Assembly: GCA_002368355.1 (NCBI GenBank)
Contig: AP018281.1
Coordinates: forward strand, 744,001-808,000
DNA from: Chondrocystis sp. NIES-4102
Lineage (GTDB): Bacteria; Cyanobacteriota; Cyanobacteriia; Cyanobacteriales; Xenococcaceae
Direction of reading: 5' to 3'
Length of the DNA: 64,000 bases
The notes below the pieces were generated by a model. The model was not told the DNA's origin. It worked only from the letters and a program-made list of their open reading frames with translations, and searched no databases. Numbering within the stretch: the stretch's first letter is position 1; every line of letters starts with the position of its first letter. The translations under genes and the position numbers were made by a program. Shown here in pieces: positions 1 through 8,013 of this stretch.

Positions 1-87
1 TTGGCAAAAAAATATCAAGTCTCTCAGGCTCAGGTTAACATTAAAGCTGGTTTGAGTAGTAGAAATAAATTAATTGAGATTAATTAA
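1..87 (+). CDS. DUF167 (YggU) family protein, 3' end only
   Basis: The last 28 codons of a rightward gene whose start lies left of the window. The visible tail contains a Gln-Val-x-Ile segment followed by Gly-x-Ser-Ser-Arg-Asn-Lys, the typical C-terminal signature of the small DUF167/YggU proteins, where a Ser-Arg-x-Lys turn precedes the final strand. The biochemical role of the family is unknown. The stop codon lies one base from the stop of the convergent tmk gene. The call rests on a short fragment, so it is moderately sure. Confidence 0.6.
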   Translation: MAKKYQVSQAQVNIKAGLSSRNKLIEIN

Positions 88-88
88 C

Positions 89-706
89 TCAAAGTTGGGA
101 AATATATTCAACTATCTGTTGATGAATTTGCTCTTGGCTTTGTGTACCATCAACATGGATATATTTACCTTGATATTGAGTAAATATTTTTTGATATTGT
201 TCCCGCACTTTAGTTAATTTTGTCTGAGTTTCGTAAATTTCTTGGGAGGAGCGTTTTTGTAACCTGGTTAAAGCTACTTCTACAGGAATATCTATATAAA
301 TAGTTATATCTGGATTAGGAAAGCGCGCATTTAATTGTTGAATAAATCTTAGTTTCTCTTCACTCTCACAGTTATAAGCCAGGGAAGAAAAATAATACCT
401 CGTACTTATAACATGGTAATCCTTTTCAATTAATTTAAATACTCCATCAAAATCATTGTATAAATGATCATGGCGATCGCTGGCAAATAAATAAGCCATT
501 TGTTCATCAAATAAGTCTTTATCCTTACTAAAAAGAATTCTCCTTTTTAAAGCTTGACGAATTAAATTACCAATGACACCATTAGAAGGCTCAGAACTAA
601 TTATGGCTTTGTCTCCTGTAGCAATTAGGTATTCTTTTAGTAATTCCGCTTGGGTAGATTTACCACTACTATCTATTCCTTCAAAGACAATAAAAAGTTT
701 TGACAT
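89..706 (-). CDS. tmk: Thymidylate kinase (dTMP kinase)
   Basis: Phosphorylates dTMP to dTDP with ATP in the cytosol, the step that feeds dTTP synthesis. The 205 residues match the usual family length. The P-loop GIDSSGKST is at residues 10-18. A Glu-Pro dipeptide at 39-40 sits where the nucleotide-binding EP motif is expected, and an Asp-Arg-His at 77-79 is in the region of the substrate-binding helix. Further on, the segment TRYYFSSLAY (about 102-111) corresponds to the family DRY motif, with Thr in place of the usual Asp, a mild oddity. The ATG start gives a complete N-terminal strand before the P-loop. The gene is convergent with the DUF167 gene and is followed upstream by repeat-rich DNA. 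Confidence 0.87.
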   Translation of the reverse strand: MSKLFIVFEGIDSSGKSTQAELLKEYLIATGDKAIISSEPSNGVIGNLIRQALKRRILFSKDKDLFDEQMAYLFASDRHDHLYNDFDGVFKLIEKDYHVISTRYYFSSLAYNCESEEKLRFIQQLNARFPNPDITIYIDIPVEVALTRLQKRSSQEIYETQTKLTKVREQYQKIFTQYQGKYIHVDGTQSQEQIHQQIVEYISQL

Positions 707-755
707 TGATCAATTGGGTTTTATATTTGAGCTTCTTAGCTTTTAGCCTTCAAAT

Positions 756-856
756 AATATCACCCTCCTGTCTCCTGTCTTCTTGATGCAGTCCAATACG
801 GGGGAAACCCCCTTTTCTGCGTGCTGCATCGCTCCTGTCTCCTGTCTCCTGACTTA
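756..856. repeat. CTCCTGT-type short tandem repeats
   Basis: Runs of the degenerate unit CTCCTGT/CTCCTGA lie on both sides of a palindromic insert at 785-830. The same kind of array recurs at several other intergenic sites in this window. This matches the short tandemly repeated sequences known from many cyanobacteria. There is no spacer structure, so it is not a CRISPR. Confidence 0.8.
785..830. repeat. 46-bp palindromic dispersed repeat, copy 1
   Basis: Begins with GATGCAG and ends with its inverse CTGCATC. Between them is a perfect inner hairpin of five G, AAA, five C. The same 46 bases are found at 58523-58568, and a diverged copy lies at 39282-39325. All three sit inside CTCCTGT-type repeats. 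There is no coding potential. Confidence 0.85.
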
Positions 857-871
857 ATAAACACAACTCAC

Positions 872-2326
872 TTATTTGCGCCAAGCAAACCAAGTTTGTA
901 GACGTTTTAATAAATTGGGGTGGCGTTGTAACTTTTGTTGATAAAAATCATTACTAACGTGATGTAAGATTTCTGTCATGGTGGGGTAAATAGTAGGAAT
1001 GGAAACAGAGGTTAAGCCTCGCATGGGGTTAGAATCTAATTTTATTTGATGTTGCATCATTAAGGAAATAACTGTAATTAAATCCGCAGCGCGATCGCCT
1101 ATTAAACTACACCCAATTATTGTGCCATCTTCTAAAACAATTAACTTACATAAACCTGTGGTTTGATCTGATATTTGAGCTTGAGCAACTTGATTATAAT
1201 ATTGCTTGAGGATATAAATTTCACCATATTTTTGTCTGGCTTGTCTTTCGTTTAAACCGACTCTTGCTAAGTTTGGTTGGGTTAAAATTGCCCAAGGTTG
1301 AGGGTAATAATTAGTTTTATACCAAGGGAAAAATAAAGTATTTTTAAGTATTAAACCAACTTCATATTGAGCAATGCTAGGTAAACAATAACCCCCAATT
1401 AGATCACCACAAGCATATATATTAGGGTTAGTAGTTTGCAATTTTTGATTAACATAAACCCGTTGCTGATTGTATTTAACCTCAACACCAGCCAAATTTA
1501 AACCTTCAATATTCGGTTGTCGATAATCAGCGATTATAATCTCATCGGCGGATAAAGCGCGATCGCTTGCTTGTAACCATTTTTGGTTATTAATTATTTT
1601 TATTTGACTAACTTCTGAATTAGTAACAATATTTATCCCCTCTGCTTCCAATTGGGCTTGAATGAGGGTAGCAATTTCTAAATCTTCTTGGGGTAATATT
1701 CTAGAATGTTTAACAACTAGGGTTATTTTCTTACCAAATCTGGTTAATGTTTGGGCAAATTCTAAAGCAATTGGGTCACTACCAACGACAATAATATTAT
1801 CAGGTAACTGGGTTAATTTATTATTATCCCAATCTTTAAGAGTTAAATAACTATTAGATAGATCTTCAGATAAAAATTGTGGATTAAAAACAGAGCCAGT
1901 AGCCAATAAAAAATTACGCGATCGCAACTTTCTTTTATTAACCTGTAACCCTAATTTCGGTAATCTATAAAACTCTCCCATCCCCACAATTACATCCACC
2001 CCCAAAGCAGCCAAACCAGCTAAGGAATTTTGAGTTTGGATAATTGAATTGATGTTAATTGTCCAATTATTAGCCTGCGAAATAGAAATATTAGGTATTT
2101 TATTCTCAGCTATAGCAGCCAAGGGACTATTTACTAATTGATAATTCCAAGCAGCAAATTCACCCAAACTACGATTAATTAACGCCTCATTAATCAAATA
2201 ATTACCATGATTGCATTGAGTTACTAAAGCAACACGGGCTTGAAGTTGCACCGCCACCTTTGCAGCATAGATACCTTCCCAACTGCTACCAATAATTATT
2301 AAGTCATATTCTAAGCTGTCACGCAT
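872..2326 (-). CDS. FAD/NAD(P)-dependent oxidoreductase of the disulfide-reductase fold, catalytic residues lost
   Basis: The 484 residues have the layout of class I pyridine nucleotide-disulfide oxidoreductases (mercuric reductase/lipoamide dehydrogenase). An N-terminal FAD-binding segment with GSSWEG is at 13-18, a second Rossmann fold has VVGSDPIALE near residue 180, the late flavin motif ACGD is near 306, and a dimerisation domain follows. The place where the redox-active Cys-x4-Cys should lie (from residue 38) reads CNHGNYLINEAL, with only one cysteine. The C-terminal His-Pro-Thr-x-x-Glu base motif reads YPTMTE. A normal disulfide-reductase cycle is therefore unlikely. It could be a flavoprotein with another acceptor or a quinone reductase-like enzyme; the substrate is unknown. 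The first codons overlap a dispersed repeat at 2313-2350, which supplies the ATG. Confidence 0.75.
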   Translation of the reverse strand: MRDSLEYDLIIIGSSWEGIYAAKVAVQLQARVALVTQCNHGNYLINEALINRSLGEFAAWNYQLVNSPLAAIAENKIPNISISQANNWTININSIIQTQNSLAGLAALGVDVIVGMGEFYRLPKLGLQVNKRKLRSRNFLLATGSVFNPQFLSEDLSNSYLTLKDWDNNKLTQLPDNIIVVGSDPIALEFAQTLTRFGKKITLVVKHSRILPQEDLEIATLIQAQLEAEGINIVTNSEVSQIKIINNQKWLQASDRALSADEIIIADYRQPNIEGLNLAGVEVKYNQQRVYVNQKLQTTNPNIYACGDLIGGYCLPSIAQYEVGLILKNTLFFPWYKTNYYPQPWAILTQPNLARVGLNERQARQKYGEIYILKQYYNQVAQAQISDQTTGLCKLIVLEDGTIIGCSLIGDRAADLITVISLMMQHQIKLDSNPMRGLTSVSIPTIYPTMTEILHHVSNDFYQQKLQRHPNLLKRLQTWFAWRK

Positions 2327-2350
2327 TTAAATTACGGGTTAAGAAAGGAG
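2313..2350. repeat. 38-bp dispersed repeat, copy 1
   Basis: Reads AAGCTGTCACGCATTTAAAT and continues to AGAAAGGAG. Close copies lie at 29287-29324 (same orientation) and 39355-39392 (inverted). It overlaps the first codons of the leftward flavoprotein gene and leads straight into CAGGAGT-type tandem repeats. Confidence 0.75.
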
Positions 2351-2364
2351 ACAGGAGTCAGGAG

Positions 2365-2742
2365 TCAGGAGTCGGAATATCGACGTTGATTGATTTTATT
2401 TGAATAGGAATCTAGTAGTTTACTTACTTCTTCTAGATGTAACATTAGTTTACCAGGATCACCGTAGTTTAGGTCTGCTGACAAAATTAAGTAATATCGG
2501 CCTTCTTCTAATGAACTTTGGGCTATATTTAGAAATCGAAGCTTGTCAGTTAATGTCTTTCTTTTAAAGCCTTCTGCTATATTTGCAGGTATAGAAACAG
2601 AAGCTCTTCTCAATTGAGAGGTTAACCCGTAAGTTTCTGAGGTAGGAAAATTCTGGCTAAAGCGATAAATTGACAAAACAAGTTGATGGGCTTTTTGCCA
2701 AACAATCAAGTCTTGAAAGCTTTTAGCTGGTTGATTTAACAT
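2365..2742 (-). CDS. Four-helix-bundle protein (23S rRNA IVS / S23 family)
   Basis: This 125-residue protein shows the hallmarks of the small four-helix-bundle family (TIGR02436). The N-terminal segment FQDLIVWQKAHQL is at about 9-21, then the core Arg-Arg-Ala-Ser-x-Ser-Ile-Pro-x-Asn-Ile-Ala-Glu-Gly (about 46-59), then a long helix with SLEEGRYYLILS. The family is often encoded in 23S rRNA intervening sequences but also occurs, as here, free in cyanobacterial chromosomes. Its function is undefined. It is flanked on both sides by short tandem repeats, a setting typical of this family and compatible with mobility. Confidence 0.85.
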   Translation of the reverse strand: MLNQPAKSFQDLIVWQKAHQLVLSIYRFSQNFPTSETYGLTSQLRRASVSIPANIAEGFKRKTLTDKLRFLNIAQSSLEEGRYYLILSADLNYGDPGKLMLHLEEVSKLLDSYSNKINQRRYSDS

Positions 2743-2744
2743 TT

Positions 2745-2910
2745 TTTATCCTGTCTCCATTCTCCTTTTCTATTTCTATTTCTATCTCCATTCTCCTGTC
2801 TCCATTCTCCTTTTCTATCTACTGACTCCTCTCTCCTCTCTCCTCTCTCCTCTCTCCTCTCTCCTCTCTCCTGACTCCTGACTCCTGACTCCTCTCTCTT
2901 ATCTCCTGAC
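2745..2910. repeat. Long array of CTCCTNT-type tandem repeats
   Basis: Consists of CTATTTCTAT, CTCCATT, CTCTCCT and CTCCTGA units in near-unbroken series (for example seven consecutive CTCTCCT-like units around 2828-2870). It separates the four-helix-bundle gene from the PLP-enzyme gene. The drifting unit without spacers rules out a CRISPR. Confidence 0.85.
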
Positions 2911-2912
2911 TC

Positions 2913-3965
2913 CTAAAAGATCGCACCAATAGCTTTAACTAAACGATCATTTTCAACGGGGAGTCGGACAGCAGTGCGGAAATAGCGATCGCCTAATTCG
3001 GGAAAGCTAAGACAATCTCTAATTATTATTTGATTATGGATTAATAGTTGTTCTTGTAACTCGGTGGCGGAGAATTGGGTTTTGACTAGAAGATAGTTGG
3101 CTGCACTATTTAGGGGTTGTAAGCCTGATATTTGGGATAGTTGCTCGAATAGTTGCGATCGCGCTACCTCTAACCAATTCCATGTCTGTTGTTGAAATTC
3201 TTTATCTTGTATGACTGCAATAGTTGCTGCTGCTGCTAAGGTATTTACCGACCAAGGATCACGCCATTGTTGCCATTGCTGTAGTCTGCTGGGATGAGCG
3301 ATCGCGTAGCCAATTCTTAGTCCAGGTAAGCAGTAGAATTTTGTTAGGGATCGTAGAATTACTAAATTGGGATATTGGGTAATTAAAGGTATTAAACTTT
3401 GGCACTGTGTGGGGGTTAGAAAGTCCATAAACGCCTCATCAATCACCACAAGCTCAAATTGTTCTAAATAGGGTAATATCTCCTCTCTCGTCCATAATTT
3501 GCCTGTTGGGTTGTGGGGATTATTGAGCAAAAGGGCGCAATTAGGCTGGGGAGAAGGTATAGGAAGATCTAGAGATGAATCTAGGAGGCAGGGGTATATC
3601 TTAGCGTTAAAAGCCTTTAAAGCCCTCTGATAGTCGCTAAAGGCAGGAGTAATTAGATAAGTAAAATCCCGTTGCGCCAACTCCCTACCAGCCCAGGTTA
3701 ATAACTCTGCTGAACCATTTCCTGGGAGAATAAATTCAGGTTCAATTTGATGATAGGTTGCCAAATGCGATCGCAACTCCCGATATTCTGGATCAGGATA
3801 TGCTTTCAATTGTAAAGTATTCTCAACAATTGCAGCGATCGCGCTTTGTGGTGTGCCTAAAGGATTGATGCTAGCTGAAAAATCTAGCAACGCAGAAACT
3901 GGACAACCAGCCTTTGTGGCTGCCCAATTCAAATTTCCACCGTGTTGTGGTCTGATCAAGCTCAA
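2913..3965 (-). CDS. cobC: Threonine-phosphate decarboxylase (cobalamin biosynthesis aminotransferase fold)
   Basis: A PLP-dependent fold-type I enzyme, 350 residues. In the cobalamin pathway these proteins decarboxylate L-threonine-O-3-phosphate to the aminopropanol phosphate that links the corrin ring to the lower ligand. The N-terminus HGGNLNWAA with LLDFSASINPLG (about 8-36) is the diagnostic start of CobC/CobD proteins. The PLP lysine is K209 in SLTKFYCLPGLRIGYA. NPHNPTG (149-155) and DEAF (176-179) are the phosphate and pyridine-nitrogen motifs. The gene starts 16 bases after the HU gene ends, so the two are probably co-transcribed. Cyanobacteria often call it cobC and enterobacteria cobD. 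Histidinol-phosphate aminotransferase is the main alternative, but the N-terminus argues against it. Confidence 0.85.
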   Translation of the reverse strand: MSLIRPQHGGNLNWAATKAGCPVSALLDFSASINPLGTPQSAIAAIVENTLQLKAYPDPEYRELRSHLATYHQIEPEFILPGNGSAELLTWAGRELAQRDFTYLITPAFSDYQRALKAFNAKIYPCLLDSSLDLPIPSPQPNCALLLNNPHNPTGKLWTREEILPYLEQFELVVIDEAFMDFLTPTQCQSLIPLITQYPNLVILRSLTKFYCLPGLRIGYAIAHPSRLQQWQQWRDPWSVNTLAAAATIAVIQDKEFQQQTWNWLEVARSQLFEQLSQISGLQPLNSAANYLLVKTQFSATELQEQLLIHNQIIIRDCLSFPELGDRYFRTAVRLPVENDRLVKAIGAIF

Positions 3966-3981
3966 AAAAGTATTCTTTCTA

Positions 3982-4260
3982 CTATTTGGGAGCTACTTTA
4001 TCTTTGAATAGTTTTCCAGCCGAGAAAGCAGGTACTTTGGTAGCAGGAATAGACATTTTTTCTCCTGTTTTAGGATTACGTCCTTCTCTTTCCTTGCGCT
4101 CACGTCTTTCAAAAGAGCCAAATCCTACTAGGGTAACTTTATCTCCCTCAGATACGGCTTCCATAATTGTTTCAATTGCAGCCGAAAGCACAGCATCAGC
4201 TTGTTTTTTAGTTACAGTTGCTTTTTGAGAAATGCGATCGACTAATTCACCTTTATTCAT
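3982..4260 (-). CDS. hup: HU-type DNA-binding protein
   Basis: A small basic histone-like protein that dimerises, bends DNA and compacts the nucleoid. MNKGELVDRIS begins the helical dimer core. VGFGSFERRERKEREGRNPKTG followed by IPATKVPAF forms the beta arms, with the Arg-Asn-Pro tip that intercalates into DNA. There are two in-frame ATGs, at 4266 and 4260. AGGAG lies 9 bases before the second but only 3 before the first, and HU proteins start with MNKxEL, so the second is chosen (92 residues). It lies upstream of cobC in the same direction. Confidence 0.92.
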   Translation of the reverse strand: MNKGELVDRISQKATVTKKQADAVLSAAIETIMEAVSEGDKVTLVGFGSFERRERKEREGRNPKTGEKMSIPATKVPAFSAGKLFKDKVAPK

Positions 4261-4266
4261 GGTCAT

Positions 4267-4562
4267 GGTCTCCTTCTTGTAATTCTAAGTAATATGTTGT
4301 AATTGTGTTCTTCAGTATTAAGAACTGATCTCAAAGTAATTTAATCAGCCTAATTTATAGCATTTGAGTTTTAAAACCCACAGTATTAATAGACTATTTT
4401 CAGATCAGTAGTCACAATAGCATCACACCACAGGAGTAGAGTAATTTGTGACTGCCTTATTCTAAGCTCTCTTTGACTAATATGGAACGTTGAAACCACG
4501 ATTTTATATAGATTTCAACAATTTTTCCAATTTCAATCATCAAAACTAGCCCACAATTAACC
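4267..4562. other. Intergenic region between pilQ end and hup start
   Basis: About 300 bases of AT-rich DNA upstream of the leftward hup gene, so its promoter must lie here. I see no convincing terminator for pilQ and no structured RNA. A 27-codon leftward reading frame at 4457-4540 has no ribosome-binding site. Confidence 0.5.
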
Positions 4563-7097
4563 CTAATTACCTGATGCTGGAAGCACCTCAACCCCTTCTC
4601 TATTAAGGACTTCACGGCTTTCCTTACTGGGTGAAAAGTTACTAGCCAAGCCTGCATCCTCTTCCACAATTTCAGGAGTTAACAAAACTATTACTTCCGC
4701 CCTTTCGTTCGTTTTATCTGTACTTCTAAATAAAGCACCGAGTATAGGAAGATCGCCTAAGATAGGTACTTTGGAAACAGTAGTCCGTTCTGAGTCTTGA
4801 ATGATTCCCGATAAGATTAGGGTTTGACCATCTCGCAGGCGCACTAAACCAGAACTAAGTTCACGTTTGCTCAAAAGGTTAAGGAAATTCTCCGCACCAC
4901 CGCCACTATCAAAGCTTTGAGTTGCTCCAATAGAGCTTACAGAAGGGCTAACAGACATGGATACAAAACCATTATCATCAATTCTTTCTACGTTTACAGT
5001 CAGAACAACCCCAGCTTCAGCTATTACAGGGGTGATAGTTCTTGTCCCAGAATCACCTTCAATCTCTGTCTTAACACTTTCAACAATATTTTGGACAAGC
5101 TTAACTGTAGCCTGCTGTCCTTCCTGTACCATTAAAGTAGGATCGGTGAGAATTTTGGCATTACCACTGGTAATTTTAGCTTCTAATAGAGAAAGAAATC
5201 TATCAGGATATTGGAAAAAGCTAGGTAATGCAGTGGTAGCTGTTGCAGGAGTGGGGTTTGTAAATGTATAAGTGGGAGGAGTGCCATTTGTACCTGGTGT
5301 TGAAGTTCTACTACCATCCGTACCTGGTGTAAACTCGGTAGCACCTGTGGCAAAGGGATTACTACTTACACCCGCAAAGCGTCTGAAAAAGGAGGCATCT
5401 CCAGGTAATACTACATAACGTCCTAACTGTGCGTCAAAAATACCGCCTGCTGCTCCAGGAATTGTAAAAGAATCATTGAAATCAATAAATGTATTACCAC
5501 TGGCAAAAGGATTATTAACAATTGGAGGATTAGAGGCTCTTCCTGTAGGGCTATTCAATTCGGCAGTGTTCGGTGGTGTACTATCCCCAAATCTTAGACT
5601 AGCTGAACCGTTATCATTAACAAAGAAACTGTCATTTATGCCAAAGGAAAAACTGCTGTTAAAGACATCCTGATTAAGTAAATTAACATCAATTACCTTA
5701 ACATTTACCGATACCTGACGACGACGGGCATCTAATTGAGTTAACATGGCTGTGGCAACTTCCACCTTACGAGGTTCGCCGACTAACATAATGGCATTTA
5801 ACCTACTGTCAGTGGAAACCTGTAAACCTTTTAAGACTAAAGTCTGAGTTTGTGCGTCTTCCTGGCTGATAGCATCTAAATCCTGTAGTTGGGGGCTGCC
5901 TTCGTTTTTTTGCACCACTCTCCCCGTTTCAGGATCGGTTATTTCTTGGACTACAGTTGTTAATCTTTTTCCTTGCGCCCCTTGGCTAGCTAGATATAAG
6001 GCTGCGTTTTCTGCCCCCACCTGATTTAAACGTATCGTACGGCTAATGAGGTTACGGGCTTGGGGTGGTAGTTGTTTACCGACATAGATGATATTACCCT
6101 GGCGGTTGGCATCTAAACCAGAAACTAATAAAACTGAATTAAATGCTTCCTGTAAAGGTTGGTTTTCTAAGTCTATGGAAATAGTGGTTTCTTGAGATTC
6201 TTCTTGCCCTTGTGCCACCTCACCATCGGAATACACTACACTTAAATTGGCTGTCCTAGCTAAGAGAGATAAAACTTCTCGCACTGAAGCATCTTTCATC
6301 ACTAAAGTAGTAGGAATCGAAGCCTGTGCGCCTAAATCTACCATATCTGGCATGGTACTGATATTGGAAATTGCCATATCTCCAACAGGTGGGGCTACCG
6401 CCCTGGGTATGGTGGCTGGGGGGGAATTAGGAGCGTCTTGAGCAGTAAATATTTGTTCTTTGGTATTATTGGGGCGTTTATTGGTAATTACTACTTCGGG
6501 GTTGGGAATTAGAACATCAGAGTTTTGTTGCTCGTTTTTATTAAAAGTTTCTATTCCTTTGGCATCATCTTTGGTTTTCTTCTCCCCTAAAGCAGATTTA
6601 TAGGTTTGCTTGATATTAGTAACTGCTTGCTGACTAAATTCTTTGATTCCTCTTTGCAATGATTGAGCTTTGGTAACACGATTTAAACTTAGAATTAAAT
6701 TATCTCCCTGTTGTTGTAGGAGATGTTCGATCGCGATATCTGGTTCAGTATCAATAAGAATTTGTGTATGTTCTGGATCTACTTGTTTAATGGCAACTGC
6801 TTTTATTCCAGGTAGGGGGTTATCTTGTTGATAGGAATTACCTTGAGCTAGATCTAAATTAGTATTGAGTAAATTTGCCTCAATAGTATTACCATGACGT
6901 ACTGTAAAGAAAGAAGCCTCGGTATCAGTTTTAGATGTTCTTGCTAATTTTAATTCTAGTTGATGGTTGCTTTGATCAAGCTCAATATCTGTAATCTGAT
7001 TTTCAGCAGCAATAGAAGGGGCTGCCATTAAAATAACAGTTAATGTAGTTAAAAATCCCAAGCGATCGCAATAGTTTTTCACTCTTTTAATCCTCAA
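4563..7097 (-). CDS. pilQ: Type IV pilus secretin PilQ (AMIN-domain secretin)
   Basis: Forms the multimeric outer-membrane channel through which type IV pili emerge, needed for motility and DNA uptake. The 844 residues comprise a signal peptide (about 1-31, ending SIAAEN) and an AMIN domain (about 34-130) expected to bind peptidoglycan. A low-complexity linker follows, then a secretin/TonB N-terminal domain (about 262-340, with MKDASVREVLSLLAR) and N1-type repeats (about 350-470). A Gly/Thr/Pro-rich stretch (about 570-630) precedes the C-terminal secretin pore domain (about 640-815), which has LRDGQTLILSGI and VPILGDLPILGALF. It is the last gene of the leftward pilM-N-O-Q cluster. No pilP lies between pilO and pilQ, as is usual in cyanobacteria. 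Confidence 0.93.
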   Translation of the reverse strand: MRIKRVKNYCDRLGFLTTLTVILMAAPSIAAENQITDIELDQSNHQLELKLARTSKTDTEASFFTVRHGNTIEANLLNTNLDLAQGNSYQQDNPLPGIKAVAIKQVDPEHTQILIDTEPDIAIEHLLQQQGDNLILSLNRVTKAQSLQRGIKEFSQQAVTNIKQTYKSALGEKKTKDDAKGIETFNKNEQQNSDVLIPNPEVVITNKRPNNTKEQIFTAQDAPNSPPATIPRAVAPPVGDMAISNISTMPDMVDLGAQASIPTTLVMKDASVREVLSLLARTANLSVVYSDGEVAQGQEESQETTISIDLENQPLQEAFNSVLLVSGLDANRQGNIIYVGKQLPPQARNLISRTIRLNQVGAENAALYLASQGAQGKRLTTVVQEITDPETGRVVQKNEGSPQLQDLDAISQEDAQTQTLVLKGLQVSTDSRLNAIMLVGEPRKVEVATAMLTQLDARRRQVSVNVKVIDVNLLNQDVFNSSFSFGINDSFFVNDNGSASLRFGDSTPPNTAELNSPTGRASNPPIVNNPFASGNTFIDFNDSFTIPGAAGGIFDAQLGRYVVLPGDASFFRRFAGVSSNPFATGATEFTPGTDGSRTSTPGTNGTPPTYTFTNPTPATATTALPSFFQYPDRFLSLLEAKITSGNAKILTDPTLMVQEGQQATVKLVQNIVESVKTEIEGDSGTRTITPVIAEAGVVLTVNVERIDDNGFVSMSVSPSVSSIGATQSFDSGGGAENFLNLLSKRELSSGLVRLRDGQTLILSGIIQDSERTTVSKVPILGDLPILGALFRSTDKTNERAEVIVLLTPEIVEEDAGLASNFSPSKESREVLNREGVEVLPASGN

Positions 7098-7124
7098 CCT
7101 AATACTATTAGTAAATATATTTTT

Positions 7125-7195
7125 GCTTTTTAGCTTTTTCGGTGCGTTAATGAATCAGAATATAATGTTTTAGCTTTTAGCTTTTAGCCATTTAA
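7125..7195. repeat. TAGCTTTTAGC-type short repeats between pilO and pilQ
   Basis: Degenerate TTTTAGCTTTT units (7125-7138 and 7172-7190) occupy the gap between the two pilus genes. The same unit family appears at 731-750, 12380-12400, 12490-12510, 50715-50785 and 58303-58325. Confidence 0.6.
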
Positions 7196-7215
7196 TACAT
7201 CAAATCACCAACGTT

Positions 7216-8013
7216 TTATTTTTTAGCTTCGGCTGGTTTTGCTGGTGCTGGTGCTTTAGCATCTTTAGCTTTTGCTGCTTTTTCGGCTTCTTCTGCTGCT
7301 TTTTTAGCACTTTCTAATTCAGCCTCACTTAAAGCTATTATTGCGTCTAACTTTATTTGGGTTTTTATTTCAGCTTGTCTTTGGGGAATTATTGCTGTTC
7401 TATTACTAGTTAGAATTGCTGTTGGTTTTTCTTCTACAGTTGAATTAAGAGTTTTTACCATTAATAGTGGTTGTAATCTTTCTAAGGACTGTAAAATCTT
7501 TTTTGTCTCCTCAAAAGTTCCTTTTAAAGTTAAGGATACCCCTTGTCTTTTTAATTTACCTTTGACTCCTTCACCCAAAGAAGCATCGTCAATAACAGTT
7601 GTAGTTGGGTCTGGTTGATAGTCCATTAAAACCCCTTGGTTGGCTGCTACAAAGTTATTTAAATCAAACAGTAATGTTTCTAAATCTTGTTCTTTAGTAA
7701 ACATAGACATTACTTGACCTCTTAACACTCTTTTATTAGCTAGATCCGCTTCTAATTGAGCAATTTGTAACTCTACATCTCCTGTTTTTAATTTGGCTAC
7801 TTGAGCTTGTAGTTCTGTTTTTTTGGCTGCCGTTTCTTCATATTTCTTTTGAGCAGGATTGACAAAATTAATAAACCCATAAACTGCTAAAGCTATCCCT
7901 GCAACAGCGATCGCAATTCCCGAAACTTGAGGGGTAAAAGTAATACCAAAAGCAGAAGGATAATCCTCTGCCAAACTCTTATCTTCTGTCGCAAAATCAT
8001 CTGCAAAAGTCAT
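7216..8013 (-). CDS. pilO: Type IV pilus inner-membrane protein PilO
   Basis: Part of the PilM-N-O alignment complex that links the cytoplasmic ATPase machinery to the secretin. 265 residues: a short cytoplasmic N-terminus, one membrane helix (about 30-50, VSGIAIAVAGIALAVYGFI), a coiled coil (about 55-110) and a ferredoxin-like periplasmic domain. The C-terminal tail (about 235-265) is an Ala/Lys/Pro-rich helix-to-disorder extension that is unusually long and charged. Its ATG overlaps the TGA stop of pilN by four bases (8010-8013), indicating translational coupling. Confidence 0.88.
   Translation of the reverse strand: MTFADDFATEDKSLAEDYPSAFGITFTPQVSGIAIAVAGIALAVYGFINFVNPAQKKYEETAAKKTELQAQVAKLKTGDVELQIAQLEADLANKRVLRGQVMSMFTKEQDLETLLFDLNNFVAANQGVLMDYQPDPTTTVIDDASLGEGVKGKLKRQGVSLTLKGTFEETKKILQSLERLQPLLMVKTLNSTVEEKPTAILTSNRTAIIPQRQAEIKTQIKLDAIIALSEAELESAKKAAEEAEKAAKAKDAKAPAPAKPAEAKK

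Noticed and set aside
2745-2910. Regular repeats that might be a CRISPR array
   Set aside because: Units are 7-12 bases, drift in sequence and have no unique spacers; no cas genes are nearby.
4457-4540. 27-codon leftward frame after pilQ
   Set aside because: No Shine-Dalgarno, no known small family; probably chance in AT-rich DNA.
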